Shown: positions 25,921 to 37,900 of the stretch, one piece after another | How positions within the stretch are numbered: the stretch's first letter is position 1 | Layout of the letters: the number at the start of each line of letters is the position of its first letter | Source: Prochilodus magdalenae | Taxonomy: Eukaryota > Chordata > Actinopteri > Characiformes > Prochilodontidae | Length of the DNA stretch: 64,000 nt | NCBI GenBank assembly: GCA_024036415.1 | Contig: JAMWET010004037.1 | Location: forward strand, 281,001 to 345,000 | Reading direction: 5' to 3' | The notes under the pieces: generated by a model | Told to the model about the DNA's origin: nothing | What the model saw: only the letters and a program-made list of their open reading frames with translations | Database searches by the model: none | Translations under genes and position numbers: made by a program

Positions 25921-26580
25921 ATGATGTCTTTTTCTTTCACTTCTTTTTACGTTTCAGTGAAGGAGCTCTGTTATGACACATACACTGCAGTGGTGCGAGT
26001 GACAAACACAGGAGACAGGCCACTGTCAGAGTGCAATCTGGAGTGTCTGGCACTGAGTATCCCTGAGCTAAACCATCGCGTCAAGGGATACAGACACGTG
26101 CCCGTGCTTCTTCATCCAATCCTATTATGGGTGGAGAGCCTCCATTGGGACTGCAGTATCCCTCTGAGGAGCAGAGCCCAGCTGCCTTCCAGCTCACAAA
26201 CTCAACCCAGGCTACAGACAGCCCATCAGCCGCACGGAGCTTCAGGTGCTGCTAAACCCAAACAGCACCCCCTGCTGGCTCCATCTGAAAGCTGTCTCAC
26301 AGAAGACTGGCTCAGGTGTGACTGCTCCTGTACTACTGACCTGAGCACCGTAGAGTGGAGCACAGTAACTTACAGGGACCATGACTTTATCAGGTCGTTC
26401 TGCCCTGTCTACTGTGCAGACAGTGAGGTGGACGTTATTGCGCACTGCAGTGTCTTGCATTACACAGCTTATGGTCAGCTGGTCTTTGCAGTCCTTGTTG
26501 ACTTTCTGTGTGAGGACAAGCAGGCAGTTAGTGAAGCCTGTTCTGATATCAAGCAAGAAGGAGAGATCAGAGACCACTAG
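25921..26580 (+). pseudogene. Unrecognised gene fragment, possibly frameshifted
   Basis: A 219-codon open frame follows an acceptor-like TTTTTACGTTTCAG. It begins with a plausible exon, VKELCYDTYTAVVRV to ELNHRV, with Cys-rich text resembling an extracellular domain. The middle of the frame loses protein-like character while the two other frames gain it: NPIMGGEPPLGLQYP, then QVLLNPNSTPCWLHLKAV. The original frame improves again at TVTYRDHDFIRSFCPVYC. That pattern suggests one or two old frameshifts in a decaying gene, or assembly errors. I recognise no family. No signal peptide or partner exons could be established. Confidence 0.3.
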
Positions 26581-28645
26581 GCGGCTAAACACACCCAATT
26601 TTCAGGACGATTAGCTAAACCAGAGTCAGGTTCACATGCTATGCAATTGTGTAAATCTAATGTATCAATGAACCATTCTGTAAAGTATGTCAAGGGCTCT
26701 AATTTTGGACTCATGGGTTAGCAAGCTAACTGGTTTATCCTATGTTAGCTGTGACTTAGACTAATGTGTGAAATATGTAGAGAACCAAACCTTTAAGTAA
26801 AGAGTGACTCAGATATTGAACTATGGAGAAGGTCTTCTTTAAAACAACCAAGGCTGAATCATAACTAGCAGCTTGAATTATAACCATTCAGCTATAAACT
26901 TAATGACTCCCAATCTAACATTCAGTCCATCTTTCGGGTGTAGAAGCCATAACTTGTGCAAAGCAGAATAGTCATACTTTAAAGGACTATTAAGCCTTTA
27001 TATACAGTAGCATGTCCTATACCTATAAACATGCTGTAGATATTATGCAACATACTTTAAAATAGACAATCATTTAACTCATGTAACTGTATCACTCAGT
27101 CTTTCCAAATATAGCTAGAAAGTGTCACTACCCAAGACACCTTTTTCATGACCTTGGAGTGATGCAACCCTATAATAGTTCCACAGTGTGACAATGGTTA
27201 ACCATATTTCTCATGCTTTTTATAATGAACAAAAATAAATGTTTCGTTTATGCATATATCATATGCAGTATTATAACAAACAAGATTACCCATAATGTAA
27301 ATTGCTGAGCCGCTTTGCAGTGTATGTAGCGTATGCCACCAGAATAGACCACAAATCACTTAATCACCCTATCAAAACGTCACCAGCACTTAGTTCCCAG
27401 CCAGACAAACCATAAGAACTAACCTGAACACAACATTCTTACCGTAAATAATCACAGGACTGAGTATGTGTATGTGTATATGTGTATGTGTGTACACATA
27501 CATATATACGCACACATAAATATACATAAAGACAGTCTTTCGAAAACACTATCTTCAAAGTTAATAAGATAATCCTTTATTAATCCTACAGTGGGGAAAT
27601 TTACAAATGACAGTCCTACAAAGTAAGTCAAACACGGAAGCAATTAAATAAAGAGGCAGCACAATCTCTTCCCCTGAATACTTTATTGAACTTCAAATCA
27701 TTTCTGTTCTCAAGGCATCTGTGGCAATATCCATTACTGTCACACATTCAGGAGGAAATAAATGTGCAAAACAAAACCAAGTAAAAAACAAACAAACAAA
27801 CAAACAACATAAAAGAAACCTGGAGTGATTAAACATCAACATAAAGTAAAGTACTGCACCCAGGAGGGGCATCTCTTTAGTTCTCAGAAATGGACATCTC
27901 TTCAGAACGTTTGCACCTTCTTACTTGGTTCTCTAGCCCTCCAGATCATCATCCATTCAAAACAATACATCACAGCTGTTTTGGTCAAGCGCTTTTGTAT
28001 TTGTACTCCATTTCAGAGGCCTGACAATTCAAGGCCTGAAAAAGGTAAGGTACTGATGAGGCTTAAGCAGTAGTTAAGACTATTAATGCTTTCTGATCAC
28101 ACTCTTAAGTGTTCCGTCACTACTACGGCCATGTAAAACCAAAGCCTTTTCACTGCCGATCATCATTTCTGCGTCAGTAGTGCATTTATATGTTCTGTAT
28201 TGATAATACAGACAGTAAGTACATGCAATGGCATTGGTAGTTTTTTGTGCAAGTTGAAAAAATCTGTTGCAACAGTGCACTTGCTCCCATACGAAGTGTT
28301 AAATGTATATTTAAGCATAAGCCCTGTACTTAAATACAAGCGTACCTCAACAACAAGCTGTTATCATGACGCTAATTGAGGTATGGTGGATTGTTCATTT
28401 GTTATTAGTGTAAACAACGTTCATTGACCTCAGTTTTGAGCAACCCTTAATCAGTCCACTCTTGTAGTGTGCACCTCTGCAGTAACCCGGTCACTGGCCC
28501 CAAACTGCTTCTGACCCCATTAATGCCAGTCACTTCAGCCACTACTTTACTACCATACATTAAGACCACCACGTACACTGGCCAGGGCATACAAAGCATT
28601 CCTCGGCAGGACACTTTAGACAGCTTGGCATTGTTGCTATCTTGC
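26581..28645. other. Intergenic region and KLHL42 3' flank, with LINE tail
   Basis: No gene is visible. At about 27,543-27,625 a segment including AATCCTTTATTAATCCTACAGTGGGGAAAT is the reverse of a common LINE (L2-type) 3' tail; only its core is quoted here. For KLHL42, whose 3' end faces this region, minus-strand AATAAA signals occur at 27,682-27,687 and, inside the LINE tail, at 27,576-27,581. Which one is used is unknown. Confidence 0.4.
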
Positions 28646-31084
28646 TCACAGAACATTAGGCAGATAGAGAGAGCACAGCAGCATGTTTTGGCCCAGTGCG
28701 GGGAAGCGGCGGAAGGCTTCCCAGGCATCAGAGAAGATGTTGTACTTGAGGAAGACGCGGTGCTCCAGGCTTGTGGGGAGACTCACGTCACGGCTCATGA
28801 TGTAAATGCCATCATTGTGGAGTGTGCAGGTGAGGTTCAGGCCTGACTTGGATGTGTTCTCCTTCAACTGTAGCCACTCACCCGTCCGCACATTGTAAGA
28901 CTGCACCGTCAGCATGTCCTCCGCCTGGCTGGCCCGCCGCTGGCCGCCAGCCACAAACTCCAGCTCGTGCGTGTAGCCTCCCACCAAGTAAATGGTCTCC
29001 TCCACCGAAAGCATCTGCTGCTTGCGCACGTGGGCTGAGCAGGTGTGAAACACTGACCACGTGTCCGAGGAGGGGCAGTAGCGCAGAACGTTAGTGTTCC
29101 TGTCTGTCAAAGAAAAAGCAGAGGAGATTTCAATTCAGTATCAAGGGCTTAGAATGTGGACCAGAGAATCTATTCTATATTTAATTCCTATATTCAATGA
29201 ATCCAACAATAATCATTCGATTAATCAACTAATCGAGCAGACAGCAGGCATGTAGAAGGCCTGCATGTTTAGTGATGAAGCATTGGTTATTTTTCATTTT
29301 GGCCACAGTTCTTCTTATAGGGTGCTACAAGCAATTTCTCTTTTGTGCTGCAGTGAAGGAAGAGAAGTCATATAGTCATATAGTATAGGCTGCATCTATC
29401 ATGTGCACAGTACAGAGTGAGGGTGTAACCTTTCTGAAACTGATACAAACATCCAGTATCTTGTAGCAGTTATTTTTATTGTTACCTAATACCACATATT
29501 AGCTTTCAGCATTGTTGGTGCAGCCAGTTGTGAGTTTTTATCAGCATGATTTTTTTTTATTTCCACTATTGTTCCACTAATGTCACTTGCTGATGAATAT
29601 ATTAATAAATAAATTACTACTAATAATAATAATAATGAAAATAATGATGATAATAATAATCACCTTCCCTGCAATATCACCGTATACTGTAGTTTATTAA
29701 ATTGTACGCCCTTCATCATGATGAGTATCGTATAGCCTAGTTCATGCCAAGACTCACCCCTAATATCTATTATAGAACATTATAGAGTGCATTTGTTTTT
29801 AAGCAAAAAAGGTGTGGGCTTACTTTCCATTCTCCATGTAGACGACTAAGCAACTTTGTTGACAAATTAGGCTTTAACAAAAAAGTTGAATTTGGACTTT
29901 GCACAATAAACAGGCAGTTATGACCAGAGTAGTCTCCACATTCAAATCACAATGCTTTGACCTATTGTGACTATGACATTATCACACCGCCTTCAGTGCG
30001 TACATGTTCTCTCTCTCCAAACAGGTTGTGTACGCACCTCTGGCTGTGTAGCCACCCATGACGTAGATCATGCCTTGGCATTCGCAGGCAGAGAACTCAG
30101 CCAGTGGGTCCGGCATAGAGGACACACATGTCCACCAATCCTGCTCAGGGCTGTAGCACTCCACTGTACCTAAACAATGGCCGCCCACTGCATACAGCTT
30201 CTCACTCACTGCCACCAGCTTAAAGTTGGCCCTGAGCAGAAACACAACACACTCACTGGTCAAAGAGATGGACACTCTTTTAAGGATACCATACCCGATC
30301 CATGCGTATACAGGTACCTTTTCTGGTTCAAAGGTGCTATATGATACCATTCATTTTTGCAGGGATTGTAGCAATGTGCTGCAGAGATCTCTTGACTTGT
30401 CATTCGGTACCCGCCGACAATGAAAAGGTAGTTATCCAGCACTGCAGAGCCATACCCTCTGACATTGACCATGTCTGAGGGCAGGTTGTTGGCGAGCGGC
30501 TTCCAGCGCTGCTCTAGTTCCCCATACCTCAGCATAGACCATGGTTCGTCCTGGTCGGCAAGGTCCAAGCAGGTGCCCATAAAGTCTCCGATGGCCACCA
30601 AAGTGGCAGTGCCCCTCATGCGCATTTCTCTGACTTGCTCTTTCAAAGAAGGAGGCAGGGTCTGAAATTCTGGCCTGCGCAGCATGGGATGGTAGTGGCA
30701 GCTCATGAACTTGAGGCAGGCTGTCCTCAGGTCATGGGTTCCATAGATCTCCGAGAGCTTGAAGAGTTCAACGCAGTTGTCTGGGCGGATTTCGGACAGG
30801 AGAAGCTTCAAGATGGGGGTCACTTGCAGGAAAGAGGCTGTCTCGATCAGGTCCTCCAGTGTTTCATTGGCAACCTGAACTTTGGACGTGTTGATGAACT
30901 CCAGGACCAGCTCCAGGCCTGGCACACTCAGTCCCTGCAGCTGCACGGAGTCTTCTACGGACTCCCTCATCCCGGAGCTGTACAGGGCACGAAAGTAGTC
31001 GCTCTTCTCGATCAGCTTGCTCTTACTCACGTTATACGTCCTGTCATCCATAACGATCTCAATTATCTGCTCCGGTGCTGACAT
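28646..31084 (-). CDS. klhl42: Kelch-like protein 42, CUL3 adaptor (3 exons)
   Basis: Exons on the minus strand are 31,084-30,318, 30,231-30,038 and 29,103-28,646. All junctions are GT-AG and phases join to give 472 aa (human KLHL42, formerly KLHDC5, 505 aa). The start is the ATG at 31,084 (MSAPEQIIEI); an upstream in-frame GTG is ignored. Residues 1-100 form the BTB fold (KSKLIEKSDYFRALY), about 100-200 a short BACK-like part, and 205-470 kelch repeats with paired glycines (YLFIVGGY, KLYAVGGH, MIYVMGGYT, IYLVGGY). In mammals this protein is a CUL3 ubiquitin ligase adaptor that controls the katanin p60 microtubule-severing subunit during mitosis. It is head-to-head with CWF19L1, 1.1 kb apart. 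The acidic-rich insertion of the human protein after the BTB core is absent. Confidence 0.96.
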
Positions 31085-32216
31085 GGCCACGCTGTTTCTG
31101 GCATGTGAAAGGAAAGCAAAGAAAAGTGCACTTGTTGGCAGCCGAGCTGAGGTTTACATTTCTACTGAAGCTCTGCAGCTGAGGCTTCCGAGGCTCCACC
31201 ACTTCCAAAGCCTATATATGGAAATGTTCTGGCCCGGAGGTTCAGGGCCGACTCCGCTTCCAACCTCGAGTCATGCTAAGTTGTAAGAGGGATAAATAAA
31301 CCTGGCAAGTATGAAAACATGTTGCGTTGCTTCATGTCGACTCCGAAAGTGCTAGTAGTGGTGAAAGCGCTGATTTGCGAGCTAACGCTAAAGCTAGTTA
31401 GCATCTTCTCCTTTAATCAGCTTCACATACCGACCCAGCTTATACAGCACAACACAAGACTTTCCGTTCGAGCTCTGTCCATGCACACCGGTTATAATAA
31501 CCATCCGGGTAGCCATGTCCACGCAGCATACTATGTACATATAAAAAGAGATTACGTTCGCGCTCTCTCAAGCATTTTTTCTGTACTTTATTATTATTTC
31601 CTGTTTTGGTCCGTCGCTGATGATACGTCACAGTGTGCAAGCCGCTCAGCGACCTTTTTGCGCAGACTCTGTATCTGTTACAAACCAAATAAACGCTATT
31701 TTAAACTTTTTGGTGTTTAATTTATGTACTAGCTCGATAAAGTATAAACGTATAATGTTTAAAAAGATGTTGGCGGTTATCATGTGAAACCAGTAGTTGA
31801 TTAAACGAGTGCAATTTTGCAAAGAAATTGCGCATTATTGACTCGGTCGATACTCCTTGTGGTGGCGCTCATATATTTCTTTCGGGTGGAAACAAGTTTT
31901 TGGTAGTAGTTGGAGCGAACTGTTCACCTACATGTGTATTTTTTATGTTTTTCTTTTTAGTGTTGTATACTACCTTTATTTCATTACAATATACCTGACA
32001 ATGATAAAGTCCGTCTCAGTAAAAGGCCATGCTGGAATTTTCTGATTCCGCCCGGACAGGACCTACTTGCTCTTGTTTTGTTGGGGTTTGTTTTGTCAGC
32101 GGACGACGACGCGTTTCAAAACCCCAAATGAAAAGGAGCTCTAGTTCAGTAGCTGGATAATCCGCAGCGATTTTAAACCCACAGCTGAATAAGACATCCA
32201 GGTTGTGTGTGTCGGG
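31085..32216. promoter_or_regulatory. Shared divergent promoter region KLHL42/CWF19L1
   Basis: Only 1.1 kb separates the two start codons, which point away from each other, so both promoters must lie here or overlap. The part next to each start is GC-richer than the flanks. A TACGTCAC half-CRE lies near 31,625. No TATA box is convincingly placed. True transcription starts cannot be read from sequence. Confidence 0.5.
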
Positions 32217-34855
32217 ATGGAGGAGAAGCCTCTGAGAGTGTGAGTGCAGGTTTAACCTGTTTGTAGTCTGTGTGTTGTAAGTTCAGGTGGAGCGTCTGTA
32301 GTAGGGCGCACGCGCTGCTCTGTGCGCCTTTTCTTTCTCACTGTTTACTTAAAGGGTAAATATAGTGAGATTTATCTACTTTAAATATCCTCTACTTTCT
32401 CATGTGGGTTCGTTTGCTTTACTTCTAGTAACCTTTGACCTACATCTAACGTCATTTAATGTGTCTTTCTTTTCTCTATTAGTTTACATAATTCTCTATA
32501 AATATAATAGTCGTACCGGTTAAAAACATATGTAACGTAATCTTTGATTGTACCGCACGTAATATTTGCCTATACAGTAATTACACAATGTTGAACAAAA
32601 TACTGGAAAATCGAACTTGAACTAATTAAAAAAAAAAAAGTGACATTAAACCATATGGGGATTATGATCGGATGGTGTAGCATGATGTATCTTTTCAGTG
32701 TCTTAGAATACAAATGCAGTAACTAATCAGAAAGCCACATACAAGACATTTATATGTCCAAAAGCAATTAAAGAGATGTTCTTATAATGAGATTCTGCAG
32801 TTTTTGTGTATCTTGCCTCATTGTGGAGAAAAGGCTCTATTTTATCTTTTATAGTCCAAAGAACTTGTTTCCAAGACGCCTCAGGCTCATTTAGATGTTC
32901 ATTTGCAAACCTGTGGCTAAAATTTGTGGTGAGAATTCATCAAGAATGTACAGATGTCTTTGTACAGTAGCGTAGTACACCACCACTCCAGAGTCTGCTA
33001 AATCTTCCTGGAGGTCTTTTGAAGTCAAACGTGGGTTCTTCTTCGAGCAATTCTCTCTGATAGTTTTCTTAATCATCCAGAACTCAACACTGTTTCTGTT
33101 TCCTGGCATTTCTTAATTAGCTTTTGAACCAAAGTACCTGAATACACACCTGGAAAACTATTTAAGCGTCCAGGCTTGCGGATTGTTGGGACAAGGTTTA
33201 AGGAGTTTTAAAAGTTCCATCACTCGACGTTTGCTAATAATTATTTTGAACAAACTGTATCGCTAACATAATCATTAACGTCTGGGATCTTGGTAAAGGG
33301 ACAGCTCAAATCCCTTGGGAAGCCCAAACTTGGTGCTCCTTTACTTTTTATAATTCCAGAATGTACAAAACCAAAATATTAAGAGGTGTCTATAAAATGT
33401 TTGATAACTGTGTGTAAATTGTGTATTTCTGTGTGATGATTTTTGTCTAATGGTCCTCGTTTGGTTTCTCTTTAGGCTTGCTTGTGGGGATGTTGAAGGT
33501 AGAATCACCGCTTTGTTTAACCGGGTGAACACAATCCAAAAAAAGAGTGGGCAGTTTGATGTAAGTCTCCTTCTGTTAATATCTGTTCCAAAGTATTGGG
33601 CAAACAAGAAGTAGACACACATCTTATCATCTCTGATTTTGCAGCTATTGTTATGTGTTGGTGAGTTCTTTGGTACGTCTCCTGAGGCTGAAGCTGAATG
33701 GGAAGCGTACAAGTCTGGTGCTAAGAAAGGTACGTCCCTTAGTGCCTTTAAAGAAGAACTTATGTTGAAACAAAGTAGTTATAGCTTTTTGTGCTGGTAG
33801 GTAAACTTTGTGCATTGTTGTCCATTCCTCACACTTTAGCACCCATACACACATATGTTCTGGGGGCTGCCAGCCAGGAGACCGTGAAGTATTTCCCCAG
33901 TTCTGATGGATGTGAATTGGCTGACAATATCATCTGTTTAGGTAGGAGGTTTCTGAATTAGCTTCTTCTTTTCCATTTCTGATAATCACAACAAACTGAC
34001 TTTAAACTTACCTTTGAAGTGAGTTAATGGTGAAATCATCGCATAATGTAGAGGACAATTGCTGTGTTTGTATGATGTAGAAAAAATAAAAACAGTGACC
34101 GCAATGATGTATCGCCTATTTCCTAACTCATGTTTTGGGTTTCAGGGAGAAAGGGTATTTTCACAGGAGCTTCAGGCCTCCAGATTGCATATGTCAGTGG
34201 CAGAGAAGCTCAGCAGGAGCCAGCCCCTGCACACTGCTTCACTGCAAAAGATGTCACAGCTCTGCTCACGCCTCTCATGTCCAGCTCGAAGTTTAAAGGA
34301 GTTGACATCCTCCTGACCTCTCAGTGGCCTCGAGGCGTGTGGCAGTATGGCAACAACCCGGCAAGTACTTGCTAGTTTAATTTTATTGTGTAGGATGTTT
34401 TAGGTGGGCAGTATTTTCAAACCATCTAACTTTCTGGGTTTTTGTTTGTTTTTAAGGAAATTGACACAAAATTCTGTGGAGTTTCCTCCATTGCTAATCT
34501 TGCAGAAAAGTTGAAGCCTCGCTACCACTTCGCAGCATTGGAAGGGGTTCACTATGAGCGACTGCCTTACAGGTCCCCTTTCAGAGTTTTTTTACAAAGT
34601 GAAATAACACAAATGACCACAATAAAGGCTTTCCTGTATTGTTTAGCTACATTTCTGCTTCTGACAAGGTATTTTGTGTCTTTTTGGTTGTACAGAAACC
34701 ACGTGGTTCTTCAAGAAAATGCACAGCACGTCAGTAGGTTTATTGCACTGGCAACAGTGAACAACCCTGGCAAGAAAAAGGTAGGCTGTTTATCTTTGCC
34801 TGTCTGCTCTGCAACCGGTAACATCATAGTTTCAATAGTCTTTAAGTGTGTGTGT

Positions 34856-34900
<45 letters not shown>

Positions 34901-37900
34901 CTCTCTTAGTATCTGTACGCCTTTAACATTGTCCCGATGAAAAGTATGGACCCACTGGAGTTGGTCAAACAGCCTCAGGATGTCACCGAAAATCCTTACA
35001 GAAAACCTCTGAAAGAAGGAAAGAGGGATAAACCTCCACCCTCTGCATTTGCTGAGGTATGTCCATATGTGTTGCTTTCCTGAAAAAAAGACCTCTCATT
35101 TGATTACATTTCTTACTTGACATATTTCTTAAAAACTGATGATTTAAAATCTGTTTGTTTAAAATGATGTTTTTAGTAGATAAAGTCACAGAAACAAAGT
35201 GGATTTACAAAATAAATATATAAAAAAACAAGATGAACACAGAGCTTTGTCTGTGTAATTTAGTTCCACATATGTTTATTTCAGATGTTGCTTGGCTTGG
35301 ACCTGTCTGTGCGACCTGTAGACCATAATGGTGAACCTCTTTTGGCAGGAGGAGCCTGTTTCTCAGTTCTTCTTTGATCTGGGCCAGAAGAAGCAGCATC
35401 ATCACCGTCACCAGCAGAATCAGGGTGGAGGTCGGAAGAGGCACTCGGAGGGTGATGGATCCGGCCAGCCTAAACAGCCTCGCAAACCCCGTGAGACAAA
35501 CCTCTGGTCTCCAGTTAGATATTGTAGTCCTGTGTATTTAGTCCAATGACATGAGGTATGATTCAATAGTTAGCGCAATACTTTAGCATAGGAAGTGCTG
35601 GAGTACTCCTGCCATGCCCAGGATGTCTTCCTGCCATCATACAGCAGCTTCAACTCAGGAAGCTTATTTTAATTAGCTGCTTGGATGGGGCCAGGTGCAT
35701 TGGAGCTGGAGCAGGATTGTAAAAAGATTATGTGGGGTTATGTATTGGTCCCAAAGTCACTTCTTCCAGTCTGTTTTAGGTTACAATGAGATGTCTTGGT
35801 CATAACTAAAGTTATCAGTGTCTGGGCTTAATCAGCATATGAAACATTTGGTCAATTAATCAATTAATAATAACAATAATAACATACATTATTATTTAAG
35901 AAATGAAGGGGTGGTGCTGAATTTGTATTTGGAGTAAAAATATGCCGGCTATAGTCTTAGCCAATTTTTACAGTGCCTCCTGTAACAGCTACTCTTCACA
36001 CTATAACAGGTTGTACACTTTCCTGTTGCTTTCAGCTCAACCTACTGGACCCTGTTGGTTCTGTTTAGCCAGCCCTGAGGTGGAGAAGCACTTGGTCATC
36101 AGTATCGGGACTCATGTGAGTTCCAGTCATACACAAATGTACACCCACTGGCCACTTCATTAGGTACACCTCCTTGTTTCTACACTCACTGTCCATTTTA
36201 TTAGCTCTACTTTCCATATAGGACACTTGTAGTTCTACAATTACAGACCGTAGGCCATCCGTTTCACTGCATACCTTCACCCTGTGCTTCACTGGTCAGG
36301 ACCCCCACAGAGCAGGTATGGGTGTTGAATTATTCTCAGCTCTGCAGTGACACTGACGTGTTGGTGGTGTGCTCATGTCTGTTGTGATGTAACAATTGGA
36401 TCAGCTGTGGCGGTTTTAAACGCTCTGGTCATTCGCTGTCCACTCCAAGATGCTCCTATCTTGCAGATTGTAGATGTAAAGTCAGAGAGAGTAGCTCATC
36501 TGCTGCTGCAGAGTATATGTGTTGGTCATCCTCTGGACCTTCATCAGTGGTCACAGGACACTGTTATCTGGAATGGTTTGGTTGGTGGACTATTCTCAGT
36601 CCAGCAGTGACCCTGAGGGGTTTAAACACTTCAGCCGCACTGCTGTGTCTGATCCACTCACACCACACACCACCAGCACATCAGCGTCACTGCAGTGCTG
36701 AGAATGATCCACCACCTACATAATACCTGCTCTATGGTGGCCATATTTTTATCATAATGATAAATTATTAAAAACCTGCAGGATTTGGCTTTAAAATATC
36801 TTTAACATCACACACAGCATACAATATTGTTCTGTTGGTGTCGTCTGGATATCTGTAATATGCAAACAGGCATGTTTTGCTCCCACAGTGCTACATGGCC
36901 ATCGCTAAAGGCTGCCTCACCCCAGACCATGTGTTGTTGTTGCCCATCGGACACTACCAGTCTGTGGTGGATCTGCCGTCTGACGTGATTGAGGAGCTGG
37001 AAAAATACAAAAGTGCCATCAGGAAGTTTCATAAGAGCCGTGGCCGGCGCTGCGTGCTGTTTGAGAGAAACTACCGCAGCCAGCACCTTCAGTTACAGGT
37101 GAGTGGAGTCCTGAGTCCTGTGACTGAACTCCTTTCCGCTTGCTGTGATACTGTAAACACCTGTGTGTACACTGTAATGCACTAGAATTCACTGTTTTTC
37201 TTTCTAAAGCATGTGCTGTAGTGAGTCTACTCTCTAGCCTGTTTAGCTCCTTCATCTGTGGTTGCTGCCCAAACGGGCGGACCTGTTGAGACCCAAGGTC
37301 AGTCCAGCAGCGCCACATAAATTAAGGTTTTTGAGCCTGCCAGAACCTGTGCACCAGGGTGATCTGAAAGGCTCCAGTTCCTCCCTGATTTCAGGCTCAC
37401 TTACATTAATCAGTCATCAGTTTAAGTCTGAGCAGACAAACACTGTCTGTCCTGAGGAACAAACAGTCTGAGGGACCTGCTCCCTGTGATGACCTCAACT
37501 GCTCACTGTTTCGATGCAATGTCTTATCTGGTTATCTGGTTAGTACATCTTAATATTGATTTGTTAAGTGTAACTGCATTTGTCTCTTTATCTGTCCTGT
37601 GTAACCCTCTGAATGGCAGGTGGTGCCTGTGCCTATGGAGAGGTGCAGTACAGAGGACATTAAGGAGGCCTTCATGGTGCAGGCACAGGAGCAGCAAATG
37701 GAGCTGATGGAGATACCAGAGCACACAGACCTCAAACAGGTACCATCAGCCTCTACAGATGGGTAGAAAGGAGTAAATTGCCGGATCCGGTTTGTTCAAG
37801 CCTGGATGCTGTGGCACCTCTTGCCTGATGACAGTTTGGTGTACAGACCATGTGCTGAATACCGTCCAACCGAATCCTTCGAATTTTCCCGAGGCAGTTA

